Part shown: in pieces, positions 1 through 5,939 of the stretch | How positions within the stretch are numbered: the stretch's first letter is position 1 | Layout of the letters: every line of letters starts with the position of its first letter | DNA from: Trebonia sp. | Lineage (GTDB): Bacteria > Actinomycetota > Actinomycetes > Streptosporangiales > Streptosporangiaceae | Assembly: GCA_030043595.1 (NCBI GenBank) | Contig: JASHXJ010000577.1 | Span: forward strand, 1-7,555 | Reading direction: 5' to 3' | DNA length: 7,555 nt | Notes under the pieces: generated by a model | What the model was told of the DNA's origin: nothing | The model's input: the letters and a program-made list of their open reading frames with translations, nothing else | Databases searched by the model: none | Made by a program: the position numbers and the translations under genes

Positions 1-1066
1 GTCCTGGCGGCGGATCCGCCCCGGACTCGCCGCTTGCCGCAGCATCCACGGCTGCCATGTCGGCCGTCGTCGCACCGAGGCGGCGCTCCACGTCGGCCAG
101 CCGGTCACTGATCTCCGTTAGCTGCTGGCCCAGGTCGGCATGGCCCTTCCTGAACTCTTCCTTACTGGAATCGGTGTGCTCTTTGACGAACACCGAAGCA
201 ACGGTAGCGGTCAGCACGCCGATAAGGCCTATCCCCAGCAGCATGAGGATCACAGCCACTGCCCGGCCGCCTTCGGTCACGGGGTACCGGTCCCCGTAGC
301 CCACGGTTGTCACCGTGACGATGGCCCACCACAAAGCGTCGGGGTAGCCGTGGATGTTGCTGCCCTTGGCGTTTTCCTCGAAAAGCAGCACCAGCCAGGC
401 CCCGAGGAAAAGAGTGGCGGCGGCGGCGATCAGGACCCGGAAGAGGCTGTGGTGCCTGAGGATGGCCTCCACCCGCAGCTCCGCCTCCTGCAGCAGGAGG
501 CCCGTCTTCTCGATCCCGACCAGGTGCCAGCCCTGAAGGGGGGGCACCACCACGGTCGCCGGCTCCACCCACCGCCGCTTGAGATAGCCGCGACGGTCCG
601 GAGTAATCACCAGGCGCACGACATACTCTGCCAGCAGGATCGCCCAGAACGCGAAGAGGGTGCCGACCAGCGCGATGGAGGCCGAGCCGTTGACGTCGGT
701 CGTGACGACGATGACAGCGATGACCAGCCAGGCAATCCCCAGCAGGGCCATCGGGTACCTGGTGGCCCGCTCTATGCGATCGACGAGATCGTGGCGCCCG
801 CCCGACGGCTTGACCCCCGCGATGATCTGGCGCCGTCGCTCCTCCCGGCGGTCCTTTTCTTCCAGGCGCTCCTGCTCCAGCCTCTCCAGCCGCTGGATCC
901 GCTCGATCGAAGACGGCCTCTTCGCTACCGTGGCGCCTCCTGGGGCAGTTCCCGCATCGGTGAAGTCCGTGCACTGAGACGAAGATAGTGGATGGGCATT
1001 CCTCGTGAATATGCCATGTCGGGCTTCTCGCTCACTGGGGCGGGGCGGCGTAGCATCCCCGGACAT
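1..1066 (-). CDS. Potassium channel protein with TVGYGD filter (3' end beyond window; start uncertain)
   Basis: Membrane K+ channel subunit, read directly on the minus strand and open through the left edge (355 codons from the ATG at 1066). Residue positions use that ATG. A charged, coiled-coil-like stretch lies at about 54-80. Hydrophobic segments follow at about 105-123 and 128-154, then S5 at about 208-229, the pore helix with selectivity filter TVGYGD at 254-259, and S6 at about 268-294. A second heptad-like helix runs at about 298-335 in the cytoplasm. The stretch between the second segment and S5 sits where S3-S4 would be in a six-helix voltage-gated channel, but it has no regular arginine ladder, so voltage gating is doubtful. 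The ATG at 1066 overlaps the divergent P450 start. The best ribosome binding site (936-941) instead precedes a GTA codon at 928-926, with no ATG, GTG or TTG in frame nearby. Channel identity is secure; the N-terminus is not. Confidence 0.87.
   Translation of the reverse strand, partial: MSGDATPPRPSEREARHGIFTRNAHPLSSSQCTDFTDAGTAPGGATVAKRPSSIERIQRLERLEQERLEEKDRREERRRQIIAGVKPSGGRHDLVDRIERATRYPMALLGIAWLVIAVIVVTTDVNGSASIALVGTLFAFWAILLAEYVVRLVITPDRRGYLKRRWVEPATVVVPPLQGWHLVGIEKTGLLLQEAELRVEAILRHHSLFRVLIAAAATLFLGAWLVLLFEENAKGSNIHGYPDALWWAIVTVTTVGYGDRYPVTEGGRAVAVILMLLGIGLIGVLTATVASVFVKEHTDSSKEEFRKGHADLGQQLTEISDRLADVERRLGATTADMAAVDAAASGESGADPPPG
936..941 (-). promoter_or_regulatory. Strong Shine-Dalgarno AGGAGG inside the N-terminal part of the channel ORF
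   Basis: On the minus strand a perfect AGGAGG is followed after 7 nt by GTA (928-926), and after 4 nt by ACG (931-929), both in the channel frame. Coding that looks authentic (AKRPSSIERIQRLE) begins straight after. In related genes one would expect GTG or ATG here. Either GTA is a mutated or non-canonical start, or the site is fortuitous and translation begins at the ATG at 1066. Confidence 0.45.
995..1015. repeat. Imperfect inverted repeat in the channel/P450 divergent region
   Basis: GGCATTC (995-1001) faces GAATATGCC (1007-1015). The arms match except for a two-base insertion in the right arm, with a 5-base centre. It lies about 36 bp upstream of the proposed P450 -10 box, where a regulator could bind. 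No regulator gene is nearby, and the repeat also falls inside the extended channel ORF, so it may be chance. Confidence 0.22.
1051..1056 (+). promoter_or_regulatory. Probable -10 box TAGCAT of a leaderless P450 transcript
   Basis: TAGCAT fits the actinobacterial -10 pattern TAnnnT. It lies 8 bases before the ATG at 1065, so transcription would begin at or next to that ATG. No Shine-Dalgarno sequence precedes the ATG and no convincing -35 hexamer is seen. The site supports 1065, rather than an in-frame ATG at 1005, as the P450 start. Confidence 0.42.
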
Positions 1067-2267
1067 GACCGTTGTCACCGAACTGGACCTGCCGGAGATC
1101 GACTACAGCTCACCGGACTTCGGCCCGCGGACCTACCACGGGCAGCTGGCCAGTGCGCGCGAGCGGGGCTGGCTGGCCCACTCTCCGCTGGCCTACATCG
1201 TCCTCGACCAGGAGTCCGGCGACTTCTTCCTCCGGGCGAGGCAGACGGCGTTTCCCGGGCGGCAGATCGCGGAGCTGTTCGGGATCACGCAGGGCCCGCT
1301 CTACGAGCACATCGACGCGAACATCCTGAACCTCACCGGTGACAAGCACCGGCGGCTGCGGTCGCTGGTCGGCCACGCTTTCACGCCGCGCGCCGCGGAT
1401 CGCTGGCGGCCGGTTATGCGCGAGTTCCTCGGCCAGCTCTGGGACGAGCTAGGCGACACCCGCGACACGGAATTCGTAGCGGCCATCGCCAGGCCCTACC
1501 CGAGCCGGACGATCGCTGCCGTCCTCGGCGCCCCCGTCGCCGACGCGCCCAAGCTGTACCACTGGTCCGACATGGTGCAGCGCCAGTTCGACATCCAGGC
1601 CCTCGCCACCCAGATCCCGGACATCGAACGGGCGGTCGCCGAGGCGCAGGAGTACGTGACCAGCCTGCTCGACGACCGCAGGACGGACCCGCGCGACGAC
1701 CTGATCGCCGCCCTCATCCAGGCCGAAGAGCAGGGCGACAAGCTCACTCACGACGAGTGCGTGAACCTCGTGCTCAACGTCCTCGCCGGGGGAGTGGACA
1801 CCACCCAGAGCCAGCTCGCGCACGCGCTGCGCCTGTTCGCCGGTCACCCGGCCCAGTGGCAGCTCCTCGCCGCCGACCCGCCGCGGTACGCCCCGCCCGC
1901 CGTGCAGGAGGTGCTCCGGTTCGAGCCGATCGCCCCGTTCACCGCGCGGATCGTGCTCGAGGACATCGAGCACCGCGGCGTCACCTTCCCCGCGGGCACG
2001 ATCGTGGCGGTCTGCGCCGAACGCGCCAACCGCGAGCAGCAAGACGGCGAGACCTTCGACATCACCGCCGACCGCGACCCCAGGCTCTTCACCTTCGGCG
2101 CGGGAGCGCACTTCTGCCTCGGCGCCAACCTGGCCCGCGCCGAACTCGAGGAGGCCCTGGCCTTCCTCGCGCCTCGGATGCCCGGCCTCGCCCTGGCCGG
2201 CGAACCCCGGCTAGGCGGTGTCGAGGGAATCTACGGAATCGAGGCGCTGCCCCTGCGCTGGAATTAG
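1065..2267 (+). CDS. Cytochrome P450, bacterial class I type
   Basis: Soluble heme monooxygenase of 400 residues, the usual length for actinobacterial P450s that take electrons from a ferredoxin and ferredoxin reductase. Motifs in order: C-helix GDKHRRLR (92-99) with the His and Arg that contact heme propionates; I-helix GGVDTT (242-247) with the acid-alcohol pair D245/T246 for oxygen activation; K-helix ExxR (E282, R285); and the heme-ligand loop FGAGAHFCLG (344-353) with C351 as the thiolate ligand. The usual ANRD is ANRE here (321-324). The start at 1065 is chosen because the homologous N-terminus begins there and TAGCAT is correctly placed for a leaderless mRNA; an ATG at 1005 would add 20 poorly supported residues. 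The gene diverges from the channel gene and converges on the KAS operon. No ferredoxin gene is adjacent, so redox partners must be encoded elsewhere. The substrate cannot be inferred from sequence. Confidence 0.95.
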   Translation: MTVVTELDLPEIDYSSPDFGPRTYHGQLASARERGWLAHSPLAYIVLDQESGDFFLRARQTAFPGRQIAELFGITQGPLYEHIDANILNLTGDKHRRLRSLVGHAFTPRAADRWRPVMREFLGQLWDELGDTRDTEFVAAIARPYPSRTIAAVLGAPVADAPKLYHWSDMVQRQFDIQALATQIPDIERAVAEAQEYVTSLLDDRRTDPRDDLIAALIQAEEQGDKLTHDECVNLVLNVLAGGVDTTQSQLAHALRLFAGHPAQWQLLAADPPRYAPPAVQEVLRFEPIAPFTARIVLEDIEHRGVTFPAGTIVAVCAERANREQQDGETFDITADRDPRLFTFGAGAHFCLGANLARAELEEALAFLAPRMPGLALAGEPRLGGVEGIYGIEALPLRWN

Positions 2268-2346
2268 AAATCAGATTATCCCGAACGATCCGTGCCGCCT
2301 CTCACCGCGCCACCTGCCCCGACGCCACCCACCTGGCTACCGCGAC

Positions 2347-2368
2347 CGGCATGGGCGCGGACCCGCCG
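2347..2368. terminator. Possible hairpin between convergent genes
   Basis: In the 120-bp tail-to-tail gap, CGGC (2347-2350) pairs with GCCG (2365-2368) and GGG (2353-2355) with CCC (2362-2364). The left arm has a two-base bulge and the loop has six bases. There is no T-run on either side. It could act as a weak terminator serving both the P450 and the minus-strand operon, but in such GC-rich DNA a 7-bp stem is weak evidence. Confidence 0.25.
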
Positions 2369-2387
2369 ACCTTCCCGAGCCGCCGGG

Positions 2388-2903
2388 TTAGGCCGGGCAG
2401 GTCCAGTCTTCCGGGCTGCGCAGCATGTCGAGCTCGGCGCTGTCCGGCGGCGGGAAATGCTCCCGCAGCGTGAACGCGTACGGCGCGGGCCCGTGCGCCC
2501 GCAGGTGCCTTACCCGGTCCTCGGCTTCATGGACCGTCGGGATGTGCCCGCGCGGCACCCACCACAACGCGGCGAACACGTCCGTCATCTTCTCGAACCA
2601 CTCCCGCCGTCGCCGCAGCACCGCGATGTGCGCCGGCCCGTAGATGAACGCGGCGAGTTCCTCGACCGACTCCCATACGGACATGTTGATCAGGATGCCG
2701 CCGTCGGCGCCGTCGGCGTCCTGCTCGAACGCGCGCAGCGCCGTCGCGTTCCCGTCCTCGGTCTGCAACCGCCACACGAACCCCGGCGCCGCGTCCGCGA
2801 CCGCGTTCACCGGGTCGAGCGCCGCCACGAAGTCGGCGAGCCGTGGGGTGTCCAGCGGCGCCACGAGCCGTCCGACATTCACCTGCGCGAGCACGTACGT
2901 CAC
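2388..2903 (-). CDS. DUF3291 domain protein
   Basis: A 171-residue cytoplasmic protein that I recognise as DUF3291 (Pfam PF11695) from its opening YVLAQVNVGRL, the central ILINMSVWESVEELAAFIYG and the WFEKM...ALWWVPRGHIPT block. The family is thought to adopt a ferredoxin-like, dimeric alpha/beta-barrel fold like antibiotic-biosynthesis monooxygenases, but no reaction is established. The W- and H-rich stretch at about 105-125 is the most conserved-looking part. The length is near the family norm. The start is GTG at 2903, only 4 bp after the hydrolase stop, with GAGG just upstream, so it is the last gene of the four-gene minus operon and probably translationally coupled. An in-frame GTG four codons in is an alternative start. 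Its place in the operon suggests a tailoring or accessory role for the KAS III product, which is inference only. Confidence 0.85.
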   Translation of the reverse strand: MTYVLAQVNVGRLVAPLDTPRLADFVAALDPVNAVADAAPGFVWRLQTEDGNATALRAFEQDADGADGGILINMSVWESVEELAAFIYGPAHIAVLRRRREWFEKMTDVFAALWWVPRGHIPTVHEAEDRVRHLRAHGPAPYAFTLREHFPPPDSAELDMLRSPEDWTCPA

Positions 2904-2907
2904 GCCT

Positions 2908-3804
2908 CTATGCTGCCAGACAGGCGGTCGCCGCCACGGTATCGACCGCCAGCCGGGTCAGCCGGGCGTACTCGCCGCCGCTTGCCAGCGGCAGGTCGTG
3001 ATCGGCGTCGATCTCGAGCACGCATCCGCGCAGCGCCCGCGCCAGCTCGCGCTGCTTGGCCGGCCGGACCAGGCGGTCGCGGGTCGTCACGAGCACCGCT
3101 GCCGGGATATCCAGTTCCCCCGCCCACGACCGGGCGTCGTAACGGCTCAGCGCGCGTCCCGCTGCCACCAGGTCCCGCGCCGTCGCGCGCCGGAACTCCG
3201 CGGCTAGCCAGGGCCGGCAGCTGTCGAGTTCGGGAGCTGCATCGACAGCCTTGCGAAGGAGCCGCTCGACGACCCCTGCGCCGGCACCGAACCGCAAGCT
3301 GAGGTCGAGGACGGGGAGCAGGCGCCACACCGCCCGCTCGCGGGCTGCCCGGCGCCACTCCAGTGCCGTCGCCTGCATGACGACTGCCGCCACCCGCCCT
3401 GGGTGGCGCCGCGCCAGCAGCAGCCCCACCGCGCCGCCCATCGAGTACCCCAGCACGATCACGCGGCCGACGCCGAGCTGTTCTAGCAGGGCGGCCGCGT
3501 CATCGGCGCAGTCTTCGAGACTGAACGGTTCCGTCGACCGCATCCCGCGGCCGTGACCGCGCAGGTCCAGCGCGATCACCCGGTATGACCCGGCGAGGCA
3601 GCCGTAGACCGGGAAGAAGTTGATGTCCGCGCTGGCGGTCCATCCGTGCAGCAGGAGCACGGCAGGGCTCGCTGGCGCGCCGCCGCAGTCACGGACGAAC
3701 ACCTCGCCGCGGCCCGGCAGGCTGACCACCCGGCCGGGCGGGAGGGCCGGGGGTACCGGTGCCCCCGCGGTCCTGCTCCGCGTCCTGCTGCGCACCGTCC
3801 TCAC
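2908..3804 (-). CDS. Alpha/beta-fold hydrolase with complete Ser-Asp-His triad
   Basis: A 298-residue serine hydrolase. The oxyanion-hole motif HGW is at 53-55, the DLRGHGRG turn at 80-87, the nucleophile elbow GYSMGG at 119-124 (Ser121), the acid Asp243 in TTRDRLV, and His269 in DADHDLPL. The LPGRGEVFVRD opening is typical of a common actinobacterial hydrolase group annotated only by fold. No signal peptide or membrane helix is seen, so it should act in the cytoplasm. The start is GTG at 3804; a GTG at 3795 is equally possible and better spaced from the AGGAGG at 3806-3811. It follows the degenerate KAS gene by 52 bp filled with short tandem repeats and is followed after 4 bp by the DUF3291 gene. 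It could hydrolyse or transfer an acyl thioester or ester intermediate made by the KAS pair. The Ser nucleophile argues against OleB, whose haloalkane-dehalogenase-like fold uses Asp. Confidence 0.92.
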   Translation of the reverse strand: MRTVRSRTRSRTAGAPVPPALPPGRVVSLPGRGEVFVRDCGGAPASPAVLLLHGWTASADINFFPVYGCLAGSYRVIALDLRGHGRGMRSTEPFSLEDCADDAAALLEQLGVGRVIVLGYSMGGAVGLLLARRHPGRVAAVVMQATALEWRRAARERAVWRLLPVLDLSLRFGAGAGVVERLLRKAVDAAPELDSCRPWLAAEFRRATARDLVAAGRALSRYDARSWAGELDIPAAVLVTTRDRLVRPAKQRELARALRGCVLEIDADHDLPLASGGEYARLTRLAVDTVAATACLAA

Positions 3805-3864
3805 CCCTCCTGCCTCATCCCTGCCTCACCCCGCCTTGCCCCTGCCTCACCCCGCCTCATCCCT
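3799..3864. repeat. Tandem 10-11 bp repeat array between degenerate KAS gene and hydrolase gene
   Basis: Six consecutive units alternate 11 and 10 bp. On the plus strand they are GCCTCATCCCT (3854-3864), GCCTCACCCC (3844-3853), GCCTTGCCCCT (3833-3843), GCCTCACCCC (3823-3832), GCCTCATCCCT (3812-3822) and a diverged unit at about 3799-3811. A 17-bp block recurs exactly at 3820-3836 and 3841-3857, a period of 21 bp. The first unit contains the stop codon of the KAS-like gene and the last contains the hydrolase GTG start. Every unit has a GAGG or AAGG on the mRNA strand, so the array multiplies ribosome-binding-like sequence. Confidence 0.75.
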
Positions 3865-4774
3865 GGCGGTACAGGGCGAGGGCCACAGTGATGCCAGCCC
3901 CGGCGGCGAGCAGCAGCGTGTTCCTGGCCTCAGCCAGCCGGCCCGACCTGATAGCAGCCTGCAGCGCGGCGATGGGTCCGGTGGTGTAGGCACCATCGAG
4001 ATCCTCCGGCGTGTAGGCGACCCGATCGCCGGGGATGCCGAGCCTCGCCTGCAGCGGGTCAAGGAAGTCCGCGGTGGAAGGTGCGGGGACGAGCAGGTCG
4101 ATGTCCGCGATGGACAGGCCCAGACCGTGCACGAAGCGGCGGGTCGCCTCCTCGGCGCAGTCAACGAGACGGGCCTGATATCCGGGCTTTACCGCGATGA
4201 CCATCCGGTGCTGCCCGTTGCCGTGGCGCGGAGCGCGGAGCCCGCGCCGTTCCTGCCAGACCAGCCCGCTCGTGAACAGGTCTTCGTACTCGGGAAAGGT
4301 CTGGGTGCGGAAGTCGGTGAACCCGGCGACGCCATCGTCCCAGCTGAGCAGGATCGCGCCGCCGGACGGCCGGAGGAGAGCGGCCGCGGGGTTGCCGTCA
4401 CCCGGCGGGACATCGCTGGACACGACCGCGCCGAGCCGGATGACACCCGACCCGAGCATGCTGGACTCGACCTGGACGGCGTTGATCACGCCGCAGGCTC
4501 CGTTGAGGAGGTCGAACGAGAAGGTGCCGGACCCTCCGGTCGGCGGCTGGCCCAGGTTAGCCCCGATGTCCTCCTGGATCAGGGCGGCGAGCGCCGGCTC
4601 GCCCATGTTGTCTTCACGGTAAACGCCGACGTTGATGAGCATGTCGACGTCGCTGGGCCTGCGTCCGGCCAGTGAGCAGCAGGTCCGGGCGGCGGCGTCG
4701 GCGAGGCGGCGCGCCGTCGCCTTCCGTCCCCTGGTGCCGGCCTGCGCGCAGGCGGCTTCAATGTGCGTGCCCAT
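3857..4774 (-). CDS. Degenerate KAS III-like (FabH-like) protein, probable partner of the upstream KAS III
   Basis: A 305-residue thiolase-fold protein. The nucleophile segment FDLLNGACGV keeps a cysteine (C94). The later segment LLVPAPSTADF has Ala231 where FabH has the catalytic His of the VPHQAN motif, and LDGAYTT has Ala262 where the GNTS Asn belongs. The chain also lacks about the first 50-60 residues of a normal FabH, including the strand and GIxeR loop, which are present in the neighbouring gene. The C-terminal thiolase half (AGAGITVALALYR) is complete. It overlaps the upstream KAS III gene by 17 bp (4758-4774) in another frame, so translation is likely coupled, as expected for heterodimer subunits. 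Known precedents are PqsB beside PqsC and LstB beside LstA, where one subunit is catalytically impaired. An independent acyltransferase or thioesterase using the cysteine is the alternative. Decarboxylative condensation by this chain alone is unlikely. Confidence 0.85.
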   Translation of the reverse strand: MGTHIEAACAQAGTRGRKATARRLADAAARTCCSLAGRRPSDVDMLINVGVYREDNMGEPALAALIQEDIGANLGQPPTGGSGTFSFDLLNGACGVINAVQVESSMLGSGVIRLGAVVSSDVPPGDGNPAAALLRPSGGAILLSWDDGVAGFTDFRTQTFPEYEDLFTSGLVWQERRGLRAPRHGNGQHRMVIAVKPGYQARLVDCAEEATRRFVHGLGLSIADIDLLVPAPSTADFLDPLQARLGIPGDRVAYTPEDLDGAYTTGPIAALQAAIRSGRLAEARNTLLLAAGAGITVALALYRQG

Positions 4775-5867
4775 AACCGTCCGCCAGTTCGTCGATGGTG
4801 AGGATGGCGATTCCGACCTCGATGCCCGAGGCGAGCGCCACCAGCATCACGCGGTCCCCCTTGCGGATACGCCGCTCCTCGAGGTACTTGTGCAGCGCCA
4901 CGAAGAGCGTCGTCGACGAGGTGTTGCCGTACTCCTCGAGGTTGACGACCACGTGCTTGGGCCTGGTGCCGAGCCGCCGGACGAATTCCTGGGTGCCCGC
5001 GCGGATGGCCCGGGCCGAGGTCTGATGCGGAATCATGTAGTCGATGTCGGCCACGTCGATCCCTGCCTCCCTGATCGTCTCGACGACGAGCGGCGTCATG
5101 TCCTCGATCGCGACCTTGTGCAGTGTCCGGGACTTGGTATACATCTGCGCTCCCGGGCCGATGGAGCTGGGGAAGGCGAGACACAGCCGGCTGTGCTCGG
5201 CGAGGGTGGTGAAGCCGATGACGTCGATGCCCGTACCCCGGGGTGCCCGCTCCACCATCACCGCGGCGCCCGCGTCGCCCAGAGTCAGCGACGCGAGCTG
5301 CTTGCTGTACAGGGAGCGGATCTGCCGCGCCGCGTTCCAGCTCAGGTGCGAGATGTACTCGCCGGAAACCACCATGCCGCAGCTGATCGCGCCTCTCGTG
5401 ACGAGATCTTGCAGAATGAACACTCCGGTCAGCATGCCGGCGCACGCGTTCGAGAGGTCGAAGTTAACCGCCTGCCCGGCGCCGATCGCCTGCTTGATGT
5501 ACAGGCTCAGCGGAGGCTCGAAAGACTGCGAGGACCGGCCTTTAGAGCGGGTGATGCTGGTGCTGATCAGCATCTCGATGTCTGACGCCTGGTGGTGCGA
5601 GTGAGCCAGGCAGTCGCGCACTGCCCCGGTGGCCAGGGTGAATGAGTTATCGCCCGGGCCGACGACGTGGCGTTCGTGGATGCCGGTCAGTCGCTCCAGC
5701 TGGATGTGGGTGCGGTGCCTGGTCCTGCTCATCAGCTCCCTCGTCGTCAGCAGCTGAGCGGGAAGCTTCACGCCCACGCTTTCGATCCGGCACCCCCAGG
5801 GGCCGCCTGAGCCAGCCGACTGTAGCGTCAGCCAATGACCCGGCTGCCCGTTTGTGGCCTCGGCCAT
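4758..5867 (-). CDS. KAS III (FabH-like) condensing enzyme with complete Cys-His-Asn triad
   Basis: A 369-residue thiolase-superfamily enzyme expected to take an acyl group from CoA or ACP onto C142 (FDLSNACAGM) and join it to a second acyl unit by Claisen-type condensation. His281 lies in IPHQTSAR and Asn315 in YGNTSS, completing the FabH triad. The RxTGIHERH loop (about 59-67) and the C-terminal ALASGIEVGIA segment are typical. It is some 50 residues longer than E. coli FabH, partly through a polar N-terminal extension of about 25 residues. The ATG at 5867 is preceded by GGAGGA at a normal distance. It is the first gene of the minus operon and overlaps the degenerate KAS-like gene. That pairing, and the absence of fab genes around it, argue for specialised acyl metabolism rather than housekeeping FabH. 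Which acyl chains it uses cannot be read from the sequence. Confidence 0.92.
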   Translation of the reverse strand: MAEATNGQPGHWLTLQSAGSGGPWGCRIESVGVKLPAQLLTTRELMSRTRHRTHIQLERLTGIHERHVVGPGDNSFTLATGAVRDCLAHSHHQASDIEMLISTSITRSKGRSSQSFEPPLSLYIKQAIGAGQAVNFDLSNACAGMLTGVFILQDLVTRGAISCGMVVSGEYISHLSWNAARQIRSLYSKQLASLTLGDAGAAVMVERAPRGTGIDVIGFTTLAEHSRLCLAFPSSIGPGAQMYTKSRTLHKVAIEDMTPLVVETIREAGIDVADIDYMIPHQTSARAIRAGTQEFVRRLGTRPKHVVVNLEEYGNTSSTTLFVALHKYLEERRIRKGDRVMLVALASGIEVGIAILTIDELADGYGHAH

Positions 5868-5871
5868 CTGG

Positions 5872-5877
5872 TCCTCC
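5872..5877 (-). promoter_or_regulatory. Ribosome binding site GGAGGA of the KAS III gene
   Basis: On the minus strand GGAGGA is followed by four bases (CCAG) and the ATG at 5867. This is the clearest canonical Shine-Dalgarno/start pair in the window and fixes the start of the first operon gene, which therefore has a leader of roughly 55 bases if the divergent promoter proposed at 5929-5934 is used. Confidence 0.7.
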
Positions 5878-5927
5878 GCATGCTCAACCCCCGCGCCGCT
5901 TCCGCCGCGGCATCAGTCCTGTAACTG

Positions 5928-5933
5928 CATAAT
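5928..5933 (+). promoter_or_regulatory. Probable -10 box CATAAT for the leaderless plus-strand hydrolase operon
   Basis: CATAAT differs from TATAAT by one base and is a conspicuous AT-rich spot in GC-rich DNA. Six bases separate it from the GTG at 5940, the usual distance from -10 box to transcription start, so the mRNA would begin at the start codon. No Shine-Dalgarno sequence is present before the GTG, which agrees. No good -35 hexamer is seen. Confidence 0.5.
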
Positions 5934-5934
5934 G
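5929..5934 (-). promoter_or_regulatory. Possible -10 box CATTAT for the minus-strand KAS III operon
   Basis: The plus-strand -10 sits in the 9-bp near-palindrome GCATAATGC (5927-5935), so the minus strand reads CATTAT, which also fits TAnnnT-like -10 boxes at the key A2 and T6 positions. RNA polymerase could open the same bases in both directions. This would leave a leader of about 55 bases before the KAS III ATG. No -35 element supports it. Confidence 0.3.
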
Positions 5935-5939
5935 CTTCT

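Noticed and set aside
162..974. Minus-strand open frame of 270 codons with an ATG start
   Set aside because: It is the neighbouring frame of the channel gene; the TVGYGD filter and membrane helices are in the other frame, and this translation is Arg/Gly-rich without domains.
140..988. Long plus-strand open frame opposite the channel gene
   Set aside because: Low-complexity His/Asp/Pro-rich translation typical of the antisense of GC-rich coding DNA; the minus strand encodes a clear K+ channel here.
1449..2111. Minus-strand open frame within the P450
   Set aside because: Antisense shadow; the plus strand carries all P450 motifs without interruption.
2292..3302. Plus-strand open frame of 336 codons
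   Set aside because: Arg/Pro-rich shadow of the DUF3291 and hydrolase genes, with no recognisable domain.
3799..3864. CRISPR array
   Set aside because: Units are 10-11 bp, contiguous and without spacers.
3620..4675. Plus-strand open frame of 351 codons
   Set aside because: Opposite the degenerate KAS gene; it reads through the tandem repeats as low-complexity Pro/Ser sequence.
4579..5445. Minus-strand open frame overlapping both KAS genes; considered as a lost N-terminus of the degenerate KAS gene
   Set aside because: It is the shifted frame of the intact KAS III and only reaches the start of the second gene; it supplies no FabH-like N-terminal strand or GIxeR loop, so the second chain appears truly short.
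4632..5585. Plus-strand open frame opposite the KAS III gene
   Set aside because: Antisense shadow with no domain signature.
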